Source: Treponema vincentii (GTDB lineage Bacteria > Spirochaetota > Spirochaetia > Treponematales > Treponemataceae). From it: a stretch of 64,000 nucleotides of DNA. The position numbers were made by a program, and so were the translations under genes. Below are positions 1-9,112 of the stretch, in pieces. The notes under the pieces were generated by a model. That model ran no database searches and had not been told where the DNA came from. It saw only the letters and a program-made list of their open reading frames with translations. Every line of letters begins with the position of its first letter. The stretch's first letter is position 1. Where the stretch lies: contig NZ_CP050497.1 in assembly GCF_018336815.1 (NCBI RefSeq), forward strand, positions 2,170,001 to 2,234,000, in the 5' to 3' direction.

Positions 1-2280
1 ATCCTGCGGTGCGGCTTTTTCGTCGGCAGTTTTGCTGTCTGCGCCTTCTTTTTCGTCGGGGTCTTTTTGATTCGGATACTTGATACGGGAATGATAATAC
101 CCTGCAAGCGTCGTTACAAATGATTCTTGGATAATGCGCAATTCCCGCAGCGTTAAGTCGCAGTTATCAAGCTGTCCCGATTCCATTTTCGCCTTAACGA
201 GCTTTGCAATAAATTTTTCCAGCCGCGGAACCGACGGATGATCTAACGTCCGGCAGGCGGCTTCGCTCACGTCGGCAAGCATGACCACGGCGGCCTCTTT
301 GGTGCGCGGCGGCTGCCCTGGATACGAAAAGTCCTTGGGGCTAACATTGGGATCGAGTTCTTTCGCCTTTGCATAAAAGTATTGCACCAGTGAATTACCG
401 TGATGCTGCCCGATAATATCGATAACTTCGCGGGGCAGCCGCATACTTTCCGCCTTCTCCACCCCGATTTTTACATGACTACGGATGATAGCCGCCGAAA
501 GCCGCGGGTTTAAATCCAAGTGCTTATTATACGAAGTTTGATTTTCGACAAAATACTCAGGGTTCGCCATTTTACCGATGTCGTGATAATACGCGCCGAC
601 CCGCGCCAACAGCGCGTCTGCCCCGATTTCGCGGCAGGCTGCTTCCGCCAATGTCGCAACCATCATCGTGTGGTTATAGGTGCCGGATGCCGCCAACAGC
701 ATCTGCTTCATCGTCGGGGAGTTAAGGTCGGAAAGCTCCATCAGGCGGAAGCAGGTCGGCGTATTCATCCGGTCTTCCAAAATGGGTAAAAAGCCGAGCA
801 CAAAGATACCGCTGATAAAGCCGTTTATCACCGAGCCGAGCAGCACAAAAACGAAGTCGCTGTATGAATCGGGAAACACTGAACAAAGCACAAAGGTAAT
901 AATCGGATGGATGAGCGCAAGCTGACAGGCAGTCTTAATTAAATCCATTCGCCGCCCAGTCAAATTCATCAGCGATACGGACAACAAGCCGGAGAACAGC
1001 GCAAAAAGCGCCGGTTCAAGTTTAAAACCGGTTGCCGTCAGTACAATCAGCATAATAAGGAATACCATCCGTATCGCAATCCGTGTGGAAATAAGCGTCA
1101 CTACCAGCATAGCCGTCAGCGCCGCCGGGATGAACGGGATAATATCGAGCGCCTGCACAAGGGATAGCGCTTTTGCCGTAAATAGAACGATAAGATACAC
1201 GGCAAGCGAAATCAGCAATAAAAAGACTTTTCGGCTTTCTTTTAATCGCTCCCCTACTGTCTGCGCCGAACACATAAAGACGCCGATTATATAGAGGCAG
1301 AGAATAAAAGCGGAAAGCCCCAAAAATTTACTGATGTCAAGATAATTTCCCGCATCGGAATAGGCTTGCAGCTGCCGGTAGTTTTCTGCGGTAATAATAA
1401 AGCCGCGTTTAATAATCTTTTGATTTTTTTGAATGGTAACGATTACCGGCTGAACCTGTTTAAGCGCTTCCTGCGCCCGCATTTCCGTTTCTTTTTCATC
1501 GTAAATAATGGTCGGCTGCAAAAACGGCCGAATGAGGGCTGCCGTTATGGCGGAGTCAAGACTTGCATTCAGCGAGCGTATTGCATTTTTGATATATGTA
1601 TCGAGATTGCCTTTTTTAATAACCGCACTCGTCTGAATATTGATGTACTCACGGTTATTTCCGCGTTGCACTAATAGCGTCATCTCCGTTTGATTAAACC
1701 CTTCGAGTCCTTTCTCGGGAAATTCTGCAATACCGACCGCCATAATTTGTTTGACGATTGCTTGAGCGGCGGCTAAAATAGTGTCAAATTGTCCTGACTT
1801 TTGCAATTTTTTCAAAACTTGGGCATCAAATAGCCCCGGATATTGTTCCTGCACACGTGCGTCAAAAATTGCTTCCGCATCATTATGCAACGCAAGCATA
1901 AACGAAACAAACTCATCGTATTTTTTGAGTGTTTCAGATACCAGTTCCGCGTCCTGCCTAAAAATAGGTGTAATCGTCTGCAATCGGGCAGCTTTTCTGA
2001 TCTCCGTCGCAGACTGATCCGTATAGGAAATGTTCCTGCCTGCAACGACATCGCGCTCGGCAACTCTTCCTACGGCAAATTCGTCAAGATTTAAGTAGGC
2101 AAGCCCTCCGCGGTCAAGCGTGGTAAACAGCATCGCTGCGATAACAACAAAAAAACTTACAATAAAGAGGATGGAAAAAACTTTTTCAGTTCGAAAACCG
2201 TCTATAATCTTGCGGAAAAAGCCCGCTACGGACGGCAATACTACAGCTTTCATATATCCGGAATTGTTTTCGTCTCTCAT
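1..2280 (-). CDS. 7TM-HD (HDIG) membrane phosphohydrolase, 3' end cut by window edge
   Basis: The protein starts MRDENNSGYMKAVV at 2280, preceded by a GGAG site about 7 bases upstream, and stays open to the left edge (760 codons). A membrane segment lies near residues 35-55, followed by an extracytoplasmic domain, a block of hydrophobic helices and a cytoplasmic HD domain with YYHDIGKMANPEYFVENQ (about residues 560-580). This is the 7TMR-HDED / 7TM-HD architecture of PgpH-type proteins, which in Listeria hydrolyse cyclic di-AMP; that activity is known for the family and only inferred here. The visible end is an acidic, Lys-rich linker, so few residues are probably missing. It follows phoH by 54 bases, as in many spirochaetes and Firmicutes. 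Confidence 0.9.
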   Translation of the reverse strand, partial: MRDENNSGYMKAVVLPSVAGFFRKIIDGFRTEKVFSILFIVSFFVVIAAMLFTTLDRGGLAYLNLDEFAVGRVAERDVVAGRNISYTDQSATEIRKAARLQTITPIFRQDAELVSETLKKYDEFVSFMLALHNDAEAIFDARVQEQYPGLFDAQVLKKLQKSGQFDTILAAAQAIVKQIMAVGIAEFPEKGLEGFNQTEMTLLVQRGNNREYINIQTSAVIKKGNLDTYIKNAIRSLNASLDSAITAALIRPFLQPTIIYDEKETEMRAQEALKQVQPVIVTIQKNQKIIKRGFIITAENYRQLQAYSDAGNYLDISKFLGLSAFILCLYIIGVFMCSAQTVGERLKESRKVFLLLISLAVYLIVLFTAKALSLVQALDIIPFIPAALTAMLVVTLISTRIAIRMVFLIMLIVLTATGFKLEPALFALFSGLLSVSLMNLTGRRMDLIKTACQLALIHPIITFVLCSVFPDSYSDFVFVLLGSVINGFISGIFVLGFLPILEDRMNTPTCFRLMELSDLNSPTMKQMLLAASGTYNHTMMVATLAEAACREIGADALLARVGAYYHDIGKMANPEYFVENQTSYNKHLDLNPRLSAAIIRSHVKIGVEKAESMRLPREVIDIIGQHHGNSLVQYFYAKAKELDPNVSPKDFSYPGQPPRTKEAAVVMLADVSEAACRTLDHPSVPRLEKFIAKLVKAKMESGQLDNCDLTLRELRIIQESFVTTLAGYYHSRIKYPNQKDPDEKEGADSKTADEKAAPQD

Positions 2281-2334
2281 TCGGTGACTCCGCTATAATC
2301 TGCAAGAGTTGAGTTATCTTTTACATTTACGGTG

Positions 2335-3273
2335 TTATTGTTTTTCATACGCATTAATAATCTTTTGTACCAACGAATGACGGACTACTTCATCTGCAGA
2401 AAATTCAACGATTCCAATTCCATCGATGGTACGGATTAAAGAGACGGCATGGACAAGCCCCGATTCGGATCTTCCGCGGATATCCGACTGGGACGGGTCT
2501 CCGGTAATAATTAGCTTTGAACCTTCGCCCATCCGCGTTAAAAACATCTTCATCTGTTCTTTTGTCGTATTCTGCGCTTCATCCAAAATCACAACGGCAT
2601 TGTGCAGTGTCCGCCCGCGCATATAGGCAAGCGGCGCTACTTCGATGGTATTAGACTCTTCCATACTGCGCAGCACATCGGCAGGCAGCAGCGTTTCCAT
2701 AATATCGAACAGCGGACGCAGATAGGGATTAATTTTCTGGACAAGATCACCGGGCAAAAATCCGAGGCTTTCACCCGCTTCCACCACCGGGCGGGTTAAA
2801 ATCAGCTTACGTACCTTATGGGACAGCAACATTTTTAACGCAAGCGCCACCGCAATATAGGTTTTCCCCGTACCGGCAGGACCGAGTCCGAACGTTATAT
2901 CGTTTGCATAGATGGAGTCTATCAGCGAGGCCTGCTTTCTATTCTTGGGATAGACTGATTTTATGCCGCGCGGAATATGAATACACTGCGGGCAGAAGGC
3001 CCCTCCTTGCGGCACGCTATTGGCAACACAGGAAGCAATAAAATCGGCAGAACCTTCCGACGTAATTTCGGGACTTTTCAAAAGAGTGTCGATGAGTTTT
3101 TGGAACCTATTGCAAACCGCTTGATCGGACGTTACAACCGTTACCTCGTTTCCCCGGCAGATAACGGGAACGCCCAAATAGGTTTCAAAAACCTGTAAAT
3201 TCTCATCATTTGCGCCGCATAAAGAAGACAGCACCGTTTGATCTTCCAATACGATTGTATATGAGGTATCCAA
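2335..3273 (-). CDS. phoH: PhoH-like ATPase
   Basis: PhoH/YbeZ family P-loop ATPase, a cytoplasmic RNA-associated protein usually paired with the endoribonuclease YbeY. Visible motifs are Walker A GPAGTGKT (about residues 131-138), TRPVVEAGESLGFLPGD, and Walker B with VILDEAQN, then the TGDPSQ sensor. An N-terminal domain of about 110 residues holds a CPQC pair. The frame is open up to a TTG at 3297, but AAAGGAG lies inside that stretch just ahead of the TTG at 3273, so I take 3273 as the start (312 residues). It sits between the cytidylate-kinase-like gene and the 7TM-HD gene on the same strand, likely one operon. Confidence 0.93.
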   Translation of the reverse strand: MDTSYTIVLEDQTVLSSLCGANDENLQVFETYLGVPVICRGNEVTVVTSDQAVCNRFQKLIDTLLKSPEITSEGSADFIASCVANSVPQGGAFCPQCIHIPRGIKSVYPKNRKQASLIDSIYANDITFGLGPAGTGKTYIAVALALKMLLSHKVRKLILTRPVVEAGESLGFLPGDLVQKINPYLRPLFDIMETLLPADVLRSMEESNTIEVAPLAYMRGRTLHNAVVILDEAQNTTKEQMKMFLTRMGEGSKLIITGDPSQSDIRGRSESGLVHAVSLIRTIDGIGIVEFSADEVVRHSLVQKIINAYEKQ

Positions 3274-3415
3274 AAACACTCCTTTAGCGATAACCAAAAT
3301 AGAACAAAATAAGTCTACAATGAAGATAGGGGATAGTCAAGAAGTTTCAGAGGAAGGCAACTGCTTAAAATATTTCCGATACGGTTGCCCTGATATCCTA
3401 TACAACCGCATTCGG

Positions 3416-4237
3416 TTACGGATAGGGCTTATATTCGTTAACTATGCTGATCTGTGTAGACACCGAACGCCCCTGCGCCAAATTTTCGGCTATTTTAAGC
3501 GCTCTGTCGATACATGCAACGGAATCCGCAACTCCGTGCAGCACAATCTGCGTATCGGAAACTTCCGCATCCAAAAAATAAATCGGAAGCTCTTCTTTAA
3601 ACGCAATCACATTAACAATCCGCTGCCCTAATAACAGTTCCGAAATACGTTTGAGCCCTTCCTGTTCTTCCGCCGGTGAAATAGCTTCCTTACATGCGTG
3701 CGTAATAATACTTGCGGCAAGCGGCGCCGTAGCGAAATCGGTATTAATAACGAGTCGATAGTGAGTAGGATCCTCCGGTTTCATATCAAAAAAGCATTTG
3801 TGAAAGCCTTCGCGATTGGCATCGCTTTCCGCCATCAAAGCGCGCGCTCTTTTTTCCGACCAATCGAACTCTTTCATCAACCGCGCAATTCGGATATCAT
3901 CGGAAGCGACCAGCCGTACCGCATAACAGCCGGGGATGCCGCGCAATAGCGCAAAGCCGCCGCGCCCGATAAAAATGCTATTTCCTTTCAGTGCATATCC
4001 GTACACGATCTCCCGTAAATAATCAAAATAGGAGTCGCGGTTGCGAGAAAGCGATGCCCAAAACCCTGGTTTTCGCTCGTCATAATGCGCAAGGCTCTCT
4101 TTAGAAATTCCCTTGCCAATCAGATCTTTCTCGAGGTCTTTTTTATCGATAAACTCGTAGCCGAGCGATTTCGCCAGTTCTAACGCCGTTTCATCGCCGT
4201 AAGAAGCTATTTGCCGTGAAATTGTGATAATTGCCAT
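3416..4237 (-). CDS. cytidylate kinase-like family protein
   Basis: A 273-residue protein starting MAIITISRQIASYGDE. The first ~190 residues match the Cytidylate_kin2 family: the ITISRQ..SYGDETA phosphate-binding start, FIGRGG, and a lid region with WSEKRARALM. Such proteins resemble nucleoside monophosphate kinases but their true substrate is mostly untested. The classical GxxGxGK P-loop is replaced by the SRQ..SYGDE form usual for this subfamily. The last ~80 residues form an extra small domain (VNVIAFKEELPIYFLDAEVSD onwards, split here only for description) with a BON-like alternation of strands and helices; that part is a guess. It is the first gene of the cmk-like, phoH, 7TM-HD group. 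Confidence 0.82.
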   Translation of the reverse strand: MAIITISRQIASYGDETALELAKSLGYEFIDKKDLEKDLIGKGISKESLAHYDERKPGFWASLSRNRDSYFDYLREIVYGYALKGNSIFIGRGGFALLRGIPGCYAVRLVASDDIRIARLMKEFDWSEKRARALMAESDANREGFHKCFFDMKPEDPTHYRLVINTDFATAPLAASIITHACKEAISPAEEQEGLKRISELLLGQRIVNVIAFKEELPIYFLDAEVSDTQIVLHGVADSVACIDRALKIAENLAQGRSVSTQISIVNEYKPYP

Positions 4238-4300
4238 AAAGCCTCCTCTTCTATAGAATAAGGCTAAATACTCATTATGTCAAAGGAAGGTTGTACTTTT

Positions 4301-4867
4301 ATGCAAAAAAATCCTCGTCTTTCATGGAAACCCGTTTCTACAAAAGAAATATGTACCACACGGGTATTTTCCGTCAACGAAATTACCAGTATTTCGCCCG
4401 ACAACGAAACAAAGACGTTTTCTACATTGTCCGCGCCGGAATGGGTTATCGTTATTCCTCGCATTACCGATGCGAACGGTCGGCATTATTTTTTAATGGT
4501 AGAGCAGTGGCGGCACGGTTCGGCACAGCTATCGATCGAATTTCCCGGCGGCGTGGTCGACGAAGGAGAAACGCCGGAACAAGCGGCGCGGCGAGAGCTG
4601 CTTGAAGAAACGGGAAAAACGGAACACAACTTAACATTGCTCGGCGAGGTATACCCCAACCCTGCGATTATGGGAAATAAAAGCCATATCTATTTTGCAG
4701 ATTGTGAATCGAATACGCAGGCGCAGCATCTTGATGAAGATGAGTTTTTAGAAGCCGAGGCGGTTCCTGTCGATGAGGTATTGAATAAGATGGGAACGGC
4801 CCCTTACGACCATGCGCTTATGTGTACCGCGCTCTTTTTTTATTTACGAATGCATCCTTGCCGATGA
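4301..4867 (+). CDS. NUDIX hydrolase, ADP-ribose pyrophosphatase type
   Basis: A 188-residue cytoplasmic NUDIX hydrolase. The Nudix box is complete: GGVVDEGETP followed by EQAARRELLEETG, with the metal-binding REx2EE residues intact. PNPAIMGNKSHIYF after the box fits ADP-sugar pyrophosphatases, which split ADP-ribose to AMP and ribose-5-phosphate; exact substrate unproven. The frame opens at ATG 4277, but AAGGAAGG at 4283-4290 lies ten bases ahead of ATG 4301, so 4301 is preferred. It is alone on the plus strand, divergent from the kinase-like gene and convergent with the LysM gene. Confidence 0.88.
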   Translation: MQKNPRLSWKPVSTKEICTTRVFSVNEITSISPDNETKTFSTLSAPEWVIVIPRITDANGRHYFLMVEQWRHGSAQLSIEFPGGVVDEGETPEQAARRELLEETGKTEHNLTLLGEVYPNPAIMGNKSHIYFADCESNTQAQHLDEDEFLEAEAVPVDEVLNKMGTAPYDHALMCTALFFYLRMHPCR

Positions 4868-4883
4868 TGAGCAGGGATATAAA

Positions 4884-4917
4884 AAAACCTCTAAAAACGG
4901 TGGTTTTTAGAGGTTTT
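4884..4917. terminator. bidirectional rho-independent terminator
   Basis: A perfect 14-bp inverted repeat (arms 4884-4897 and 4904-4917, loop CGGTGG) sits between the convergent NUDIX and LysM genes. Each arm ends in a run of A or T, so both strands give a stem followed by U residues. Confidence 0.9.
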
Positions 4918-4924
4918 CATCAGA

Positions 4925-5647
4925 TTATTTTTTACTTTTTGCCGGTGGTAATTTTTCGTAGGTTACCGCAGGATCGTACATACCGCTGCGTTTTTCGCCG
5001 CGGAGACTCGGAATTGTTAAAATAATTCCGGGTTCAACCCAGTCGGGATTATTGGGATCGGGCAATTTCTCTTTATTCGCTTCATACAGCTTCCGCCACA
5101 GATACGGATTATCATAAATCGCCTTATCCTTTGCGATATTCCACAGGCAATCCCGTTCGCCGCGCCATGTGCGGATACGGTATTGAGCCGGCAGGGTTGC
5201 AAATGAAGATTCATCGCCGGTAACAACGGCAAGCGCATCTAAAACTTTTTTCGCACAGACAACCGCGACGTCAAAGTCTTTATTTTCAAATGCGGTATTT
5301 CCTGCCTGCAGCGCTTCGGTTGCCGTCTTAAATGCCTCGGGGTATTTCTCTTCGGCCTTGTTGTTTTTTGCCCATGTATAGCGAGTACGTGCTCTATTCA
5401 TTGCTTGTTCAGCTTCAACGCGGGCAAGCATATATTGAATATAATCGGCCGATTTTTGAGCGTTCTCTTCGGCAAGCCGTGAATACTCTATAGAAGCGTC
5501 ATAATCGCCTTCGCTATATGCCCGCTGTGCCAATTCGGAATAAGCGCGGCTTTTTCGCTGATATTCGTTATTATCGTACGATACGGCAAACAAAAAGACC
5601 GTCCCTACTAAAAAGAATACGGTACAGAGAATAGCTGTTTTTTTCAT
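4925..5647 (-). CDS. LysM-type secreted protein with helical repeat region
   Basis: A 240-residue protein with an N-terminal signal (MKKTAILCTVFFLVGTVFLFA) and no lipobox. Residues ~25-150 are Glu/Ala/Lys-rich helices with a TPR-like pattern (SELAQRAYSEGDYDASIEYSRLAEE and similar). The C-terminal part has the LysM-like order RGERDCLWNIAKDKAIYDN, LWRKLYEANKEKLPDPN, and a GIILTIPS close, which suggests peptidoglycan binding. It starts three bases after the stop of the upstream lipoprotein, with the site GGGAGG just before the ATG, so the two are co-translated. Probably an envelope-organising protein; precise role unknown. Confidence 0.8.
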   Translation of the reverse strand: MKKTAILCTVFFLVGTVFLFAVSYDNNEYQRKSRAYSELAQRAYSEGDYDASIEYSRLAEENAQKSADYIQYMLARVEAEQAMNRARTRYTWAKNNKAEEKYPEAFKTATEALQAGNTAFENKDFDVAVVCAKKVLDALAVVTGDESSFATLPAQYRIRTWRGERDCLWNIAKDKAIYDNPYLWRKLYEANKEKLPDPNNPDWVEPGIILTIPSLRGEKRSGMYDPAVTYEKLPPAKSKK

Positions 5648-5650
5648 GGG

Positions 5651-6613
5651 TTACCTCCCGTTACCGGATGGCGTTGCATTGCCGGTATTTGTAGAACGCT
5701 GTAATTCGTCAAGGTTAACCGGCTCTTCGGAAAAACCTTCCGCATTTTCCGGCAACGGCGCTTCGCGGTCAGCTTCTTTTGCAAGCTTGCTGCTGGCTTC
5801 CTGACGAGCTTTTGCCCGTTCCATTGCATCACTTGCCTGTGCCCGTTTAACTTTTACCTTTTCGTATATATCGTCAAACTCATCGGCAGCAGTCATATAC
5901 CCCATATATGCTTGTTCGTACTTCTTATTGCCTGCTGCAATACCTGCATGGCGGTAACGGTTTACTGTCTTTTCATAGGCGTCTTTCATAGCTGCAGCAG
6001 CTTTCACAGAATCGGCACGTTCACGCGCTTCATCAGCTTTCTTTTTTGCATCGTTCATCATCGAAGCAAACCCTGCCTCTTTTACCGTTTCATAGTAATT
6101 CAGCGCCTGCTCGGAGAGTTCAAAGGCTTTTGCAGGATCCGATTCATATAATCCGGATATCTGTGCGGACAGGTCTTCGGCTTTTTTATAGCTTTCCGCA
6201 TCATAGGACGACAAATCATTTTTGTCGATCTTCGCCTTTAACTCGGCAATCTTCATTTGATTGATCAGCGTTCGATATTGCGTAATAGCCCTTTGAGCCT
6301 TTTCCTGCGCTGCTGCAAAATTATTTGCTTCATAGCCGCTTCTCGCTTCGGCAGCCGTATCGTCGGCCGATTTAAATTGCGCAGGATAAGCCGTATCCGC
6401 TTTTGCCTTAACCGCTTCGGCACGAACCTTTGCCATCTCATTCAGTAAACGAGCAATTTTCTCCTGTTCTTCATTTTTCTCCGGCTCAACAGGTTTTACC
6501 GGCTCAGGCTTCGGCTCCGGTTTTGGTTCGGGCTGGGATTTACAGGCTCCAAAACCGAACAACAGAACAGAAACACAGAGAATATAAAACAATGTTTTCA
6601 GTGTTTTATTCAT
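5651..6613 (-). CDS. Pro/Glu-rich lipoprotein with long coiled-coil
   Basis: A 320-residue lipoprotein: MNKTLKTLFYILCVSVLLF followed by GFGAC gives a spirochaete-type lipobox with Cys about residue 24. A short PEPKPEPKPEPVKPVEPEK spacer follows, and then Ala/Lys/Glu-rich helices to the end (coiled coil or TPR-like). The start at 6613 is set by GGAGG five bases upstream; the longer frame to 6652 has no such support. It forms a two-gene operon with the LysM protein. The proline-rich spacer followed by helices looks like a periplasmic scaffold; function not known. Confidence 0.8.
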   Translation of the reverse strand: MNKTLKTLFYILCVSVLLFGFGACKSQPEPKPEPKPEPVKPVEPEKNEEQEKIARLLNEMAKVRAEAVKAKADTAYPAQFKSADDTAAEARSGYEANNFAAAQEKAQRAITQYRTLINQMKIAELKAKIDKNDLSSYDAESYKKAEDLSAQISGLYESDPAKAFELSEQALNYYETVKEAGFASMMNDAKKKADEARERADSVKAAAAMKDAYEKTVNRYRHAGIAAGNKKYEQAYMGYMTAADEFDDIYEKVKVKRAQASDAMERAKARQEASSKLAKEADREAPLPENAEGFSEEPVNLDELQRSTNTGNATPSGNGR

Positions 6614-6725
6614 TATGACCTCCATTTCTAAACGGATATTCAGACATCCCAAAAACTCATAGAGTTCTTAAAGAAGTTTGTCTCGTGCGAAAGTTTTCCG
6701 CATATTAAATAGGTTACTATAGAAC

Positions 6726-7130
6726 TTAATCATGTTCAAGACGCTGACAATCAGGGCAAATTCCAAAAAAATCAAACCGATGTGAATCAATGCGGTAGCC
6801 GCTGAGTTCCGCAGCCTTTTGATTGCAATGTTCATCGGACGGCATAAAAGCATCTTCTACCTTGCCGCATCGGGTACAGATGACGTGATTGTGAGCGCTC
6901 ATATCCGCATCAAAATGAGCAAAGGTACCGTCAACATTGATAACCTTGATTCGTTTTTGCTCGGCAAGAATATTTAAATTGCGATAAACAGTTCCCTGAC
7001 TCAGATGCGGAAAATCCTTCCGAAGCTGTTCATACAGCCATGCTGCCGTAGGATGCGTGCGAGTAGAACATAAAAGATTGAACAGTGCCTCCCGCTGTTT
7101 TGAATGCTTGTATGACACAGCTTTTTTCAT
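6726..7130 (-). CDS. Fur-family regulator, PerR-like
   Basis: A 134-residue Fur/PerR protein. An N-terminal winged helix (residues ~1-80: KHSKQREALFNLL, TVYRNLNILAEQ) is followed by the metal and dimer domain with HFDADMSAHNHVIC and two CxxC motifs (CTRC, CPDC) that would hold the structural zinc. Loss of a Glu/His-rich Fur tail and the DADMSAHNH motif favour PerR over iron-sensing Fur, but this is a judgment from motifs only. Start ATG 7130 has GAGGAGG upstream. A palindrome that may be its own operator lies at 7163-7177. Confidence 0.87.
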   Translation of the reverse strand: MKKAVSYKHSKQREALFNLLCSTRTHPTAAWLYEQLRKDFPHLSQGTVYRNLNILAEQKRIKVINVDGTFAHFDADMSAHNHVICTRCGKVEDAFMPSDEHCNQKAAELSGYRIDSHRFDFFGICPDCQRLEHD

Positions 7131-7162
7131 ATATACCTCCTCGTATCAAAGCACAATATCTA

Positions 7163-7177
7163 AATTCATAATGAATA
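7163..7177. promoter_or_regulatory. candidate Fur/PerR operator
   Basis: ATTCAT and ATGAAT are arranged as an exact 6-1-6 inverted repeat (7164-7176) about 35 bases upstream of the Fur-family start codon. The layout matches the 7-1-7 / 6-1-6 boxes of the PerR and Fur families, which often autoregulate. No other palindrome of this kind was seen in the 270 bp gap, which otherwise holds nothing I can name. Confidence 0.5.
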
Positions 7178-7345
7178 CTACAATTTTAAAAGCAACGCTG
7201 TCAATATTAAGCCGTCTGTTAGAAAAGAAGGCGCTATGTAAGGTTTTTAGCGATTCCCATGATATGCTTACAGCGCTCATTCCCGACATACACGGATGCA
7301 TATCGGGAAAAAGACATTACAGGTTTATTGAAAACACAGATGGTT

Positions 7346-7940
7346 TTATTTTTTTACTTCCGTGTTCGGTTCAAATGCATGTGCATGCAAAAATTCTACC
7401 GATTTAGGGATTTCTACTTCTTTGATGTTGTTCTTCAAAAAAAGCATACATATTGATTTTCTTCACCGATGCAGGAATTTTTACCGCCGTCAGCTCATTC
7501 TTGTAGAAGGATGAAGTATCAATCAGCTCCAGTGTTTCAGGCAAATGGAGTTCCGTCAATGCATTTAATGCAAAGGCGCTCGGCTCAATCTTTGTTTCCT
7601 TACCGCCGAAGGTAACTTCTTTAAGCCCATTCCGGTAAAACGCAAAGCCCTCGATGTCCTTCAACGCGCTCGGCAGTTTAACCGAAGTTAATTTGCACAC
7701 GCCGAATGCATCATAGCCGATGCTCTCTACCGTGTCGGGAATAACAACGGAGGTTAAACCCCTGCGGTAAAACGCATTGTCTCCAATCCGCGTAATAGGA
7801 GTTCCGTCGGGCGCTGTTGCGGGAATAATCATATCGGTAAGTCCTTGCGTCTTTACCTTATCTTTTCCCTTCTGCGTCATGCCCTTTAATTCTGCGCCTT
7901 TAAAAATAAAATCATCATTTTCCCATACGTTTTCACTCAT
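7346..7940 (-). pseudogene. BspA-like LRR protein, frameshifted near the 3' end
   Basis: A leucine-rich-repeat (LRR_5, BspA-like) protein without signal peptide: repeats such as LTSVVIPDTVESIGYDAF and LTELHLPETLELIDTSSF. The reading frame stops at 7404 with FEEQHQRSRNP, which is not LRR-like. Removing one base from the A7 run at 7437-7443 (plus strand) restores KNNIKEVEIPKSVEFLHAHAF and a stop at 7346, so the intact gene would be about 197 residues. It begins 12 bases after hgdB with a strong GGGGG site and is probably transcribed with the hydroxyglutarate operon. It may be a sequencing error, a true mutation or a slippage switch. Confidence 0.75.
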
Positions 7941-7952
7941 ACTGCTACCCCC

Positions 7953-9101
7953 TTACATCCGATTAAGCTGTACAATCTCGTTGAATGTTTCGAGCTGCGT
8001 TTTTACCTGCCCAAAGTCCGACATCTGCTGATCATATCCGACTTTTACCAATGGAATCTTTGCCGCGCTGAACGCCTGTTTTAGCGAAGGATATTCCATC
8101 TCTTCCGTGTCGTCGAAGTTCATCATAAAGAGCAAGCATCCGTCCGCCTTGTTATCCTTTGCCAGTTTTACAACGTAGGCAGGACGCTTCGTAAGGTCGG
8201 GGTCGTAGAGGAGCGGGTCTTCATCCATGCGGGCAAATTGATCGGCAAGCGCCATCATCGGATCGTCGATGGAGAGATCGATATCAACCTTCAACGCGCG
8301 GGATTCATGCGCAACGTCATCGGCGACAATACAGACTTTGTAGTCGTCAAAGACTTGCAGCAAGCCGGGGTTATCGGTAATAACACCGCTGGTAACCACC
8401 CGAACGCCGTCCCATTTTTCTTCCGGCAAGGCTTCGAGTAAAGAGTTCAGCTTTTTGAGCAGCTCGGTATGTTCATCTTTCAGCATAAAGTATGAGCTTT
8501 TCAGCACATAACAGCGGTCGGAAGCCTTTATACTCTGCGGATGAGCCGCGGCGAGCTTGATAAACCGGCGCTTTTCAGCCCTGTTTTCGTTATACACTTT
8601 GAACGCTTTCTTTAAGTTCTCATCGGTTACTTTAACACCGCAGATTTTTTCCAGCTCTTCCTTCGCCTTGGTAAAGATACGCGCATTGTACTTCTTGCCG
8701 AAGTCCTCTTTGCGATGCTGACCATGATTGAGGAAGATCATCGGGATTTTCCGTCCGGCGCTCACCTTGTAGTTCTGAGAAAGCGGACGAAGGGTATCAT
8801 CCAGCGTTGTCAGCATTGAGGCGGAAAGTCCGTCGAGAGTACCGTCCAAGGCCATTTCCAAACAGCGCAATGCCAACGAGTAATAGAATGTCGGGAAGTA
8901 TTCCTTTGCCCGCTCGATGGGACCTTGACCGCCCCATACACCGAACGGCGCAATACCTGCCGCATAGACAATCTCTTCGGGTGCATAGTACGGGAAAATA
9001 CCGACGGCTTTTTTCCCTGCCGCAAGGTATTTATCCAGCTGCTTCCGCGGATTGTTCGCCAAATATTTAAATTGTTCCAATAAATCTTTGATTGTTTCCA
9101 T
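7953..9101 (-). CDS. hgdB: (R)-2-hydroxyglutaryl-CoA dehydratase, beta subunit
   Basis: A 382-residue HgdB/FldC-family protein (A. fermentans HgdB is about 379). With HgdA it forms the iron-sulfur component D that removes water from 2-hydroxyglutaryl-CoA to give glutaconyl-CoA by a ketyl-radical mechanism. Family landmarks are GIFPYYAPEEIVYAAGIAPFG near the N-terminus, ADDVAHESRALKVDID in the middle, and DGCLLFMMNFDDTEE with KVGYDQQMSD near the C-terminus. It begins 11 bases after hgdA and is followed by the LRR gene. Assignment to hydroxyglutaryl-CoA rather than another 2-hydroxyacyl-CoA rests on the neighbouring gct, gcd and hgdH genes. Confidence 0.92.
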   Translation of the reverse strand: METIKDLLEQFKYLANNPRKQLDKYLAAGKKAVGIFPYYAPEEIVYAAGIAPFGVWGGQGPIERAKEYFPTFYYSLALRCLEMALDGTLDGLSASMLTTLDDTLRPLSQNYKVSAGRKIPMIFLNHGQHRKEDFGKKYNARIFTKAKEELEKICGVKVTDENLKKAFKVYNENRAEKRRFIKLAAAHPQSIKASDRCYVLKSSYFMLKDEHTELLKKLNSLLEALPEEKWDGVRVVTSGVITDNPGLLQVFDDYKVCIVADDVAHESRALKVDIDLSIDDPMMALADQFARMDEDPLLYDPDLTKRPAYVVKLAKDNKADGCLLFMMNFDDTEEMEYPSLKQAFSAAKIPLVKVGYDQQMSDFGQVKTQLETFNEIVQLNRM

Positions 9102-9112
9102 ACTGTCCTCCC

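Noticed and set aside
520-1674. Plus-strand frames opposite the 7TM-HD gene
   Set aside because: They are antisense shadows of a clearly coding minus-strand frame.
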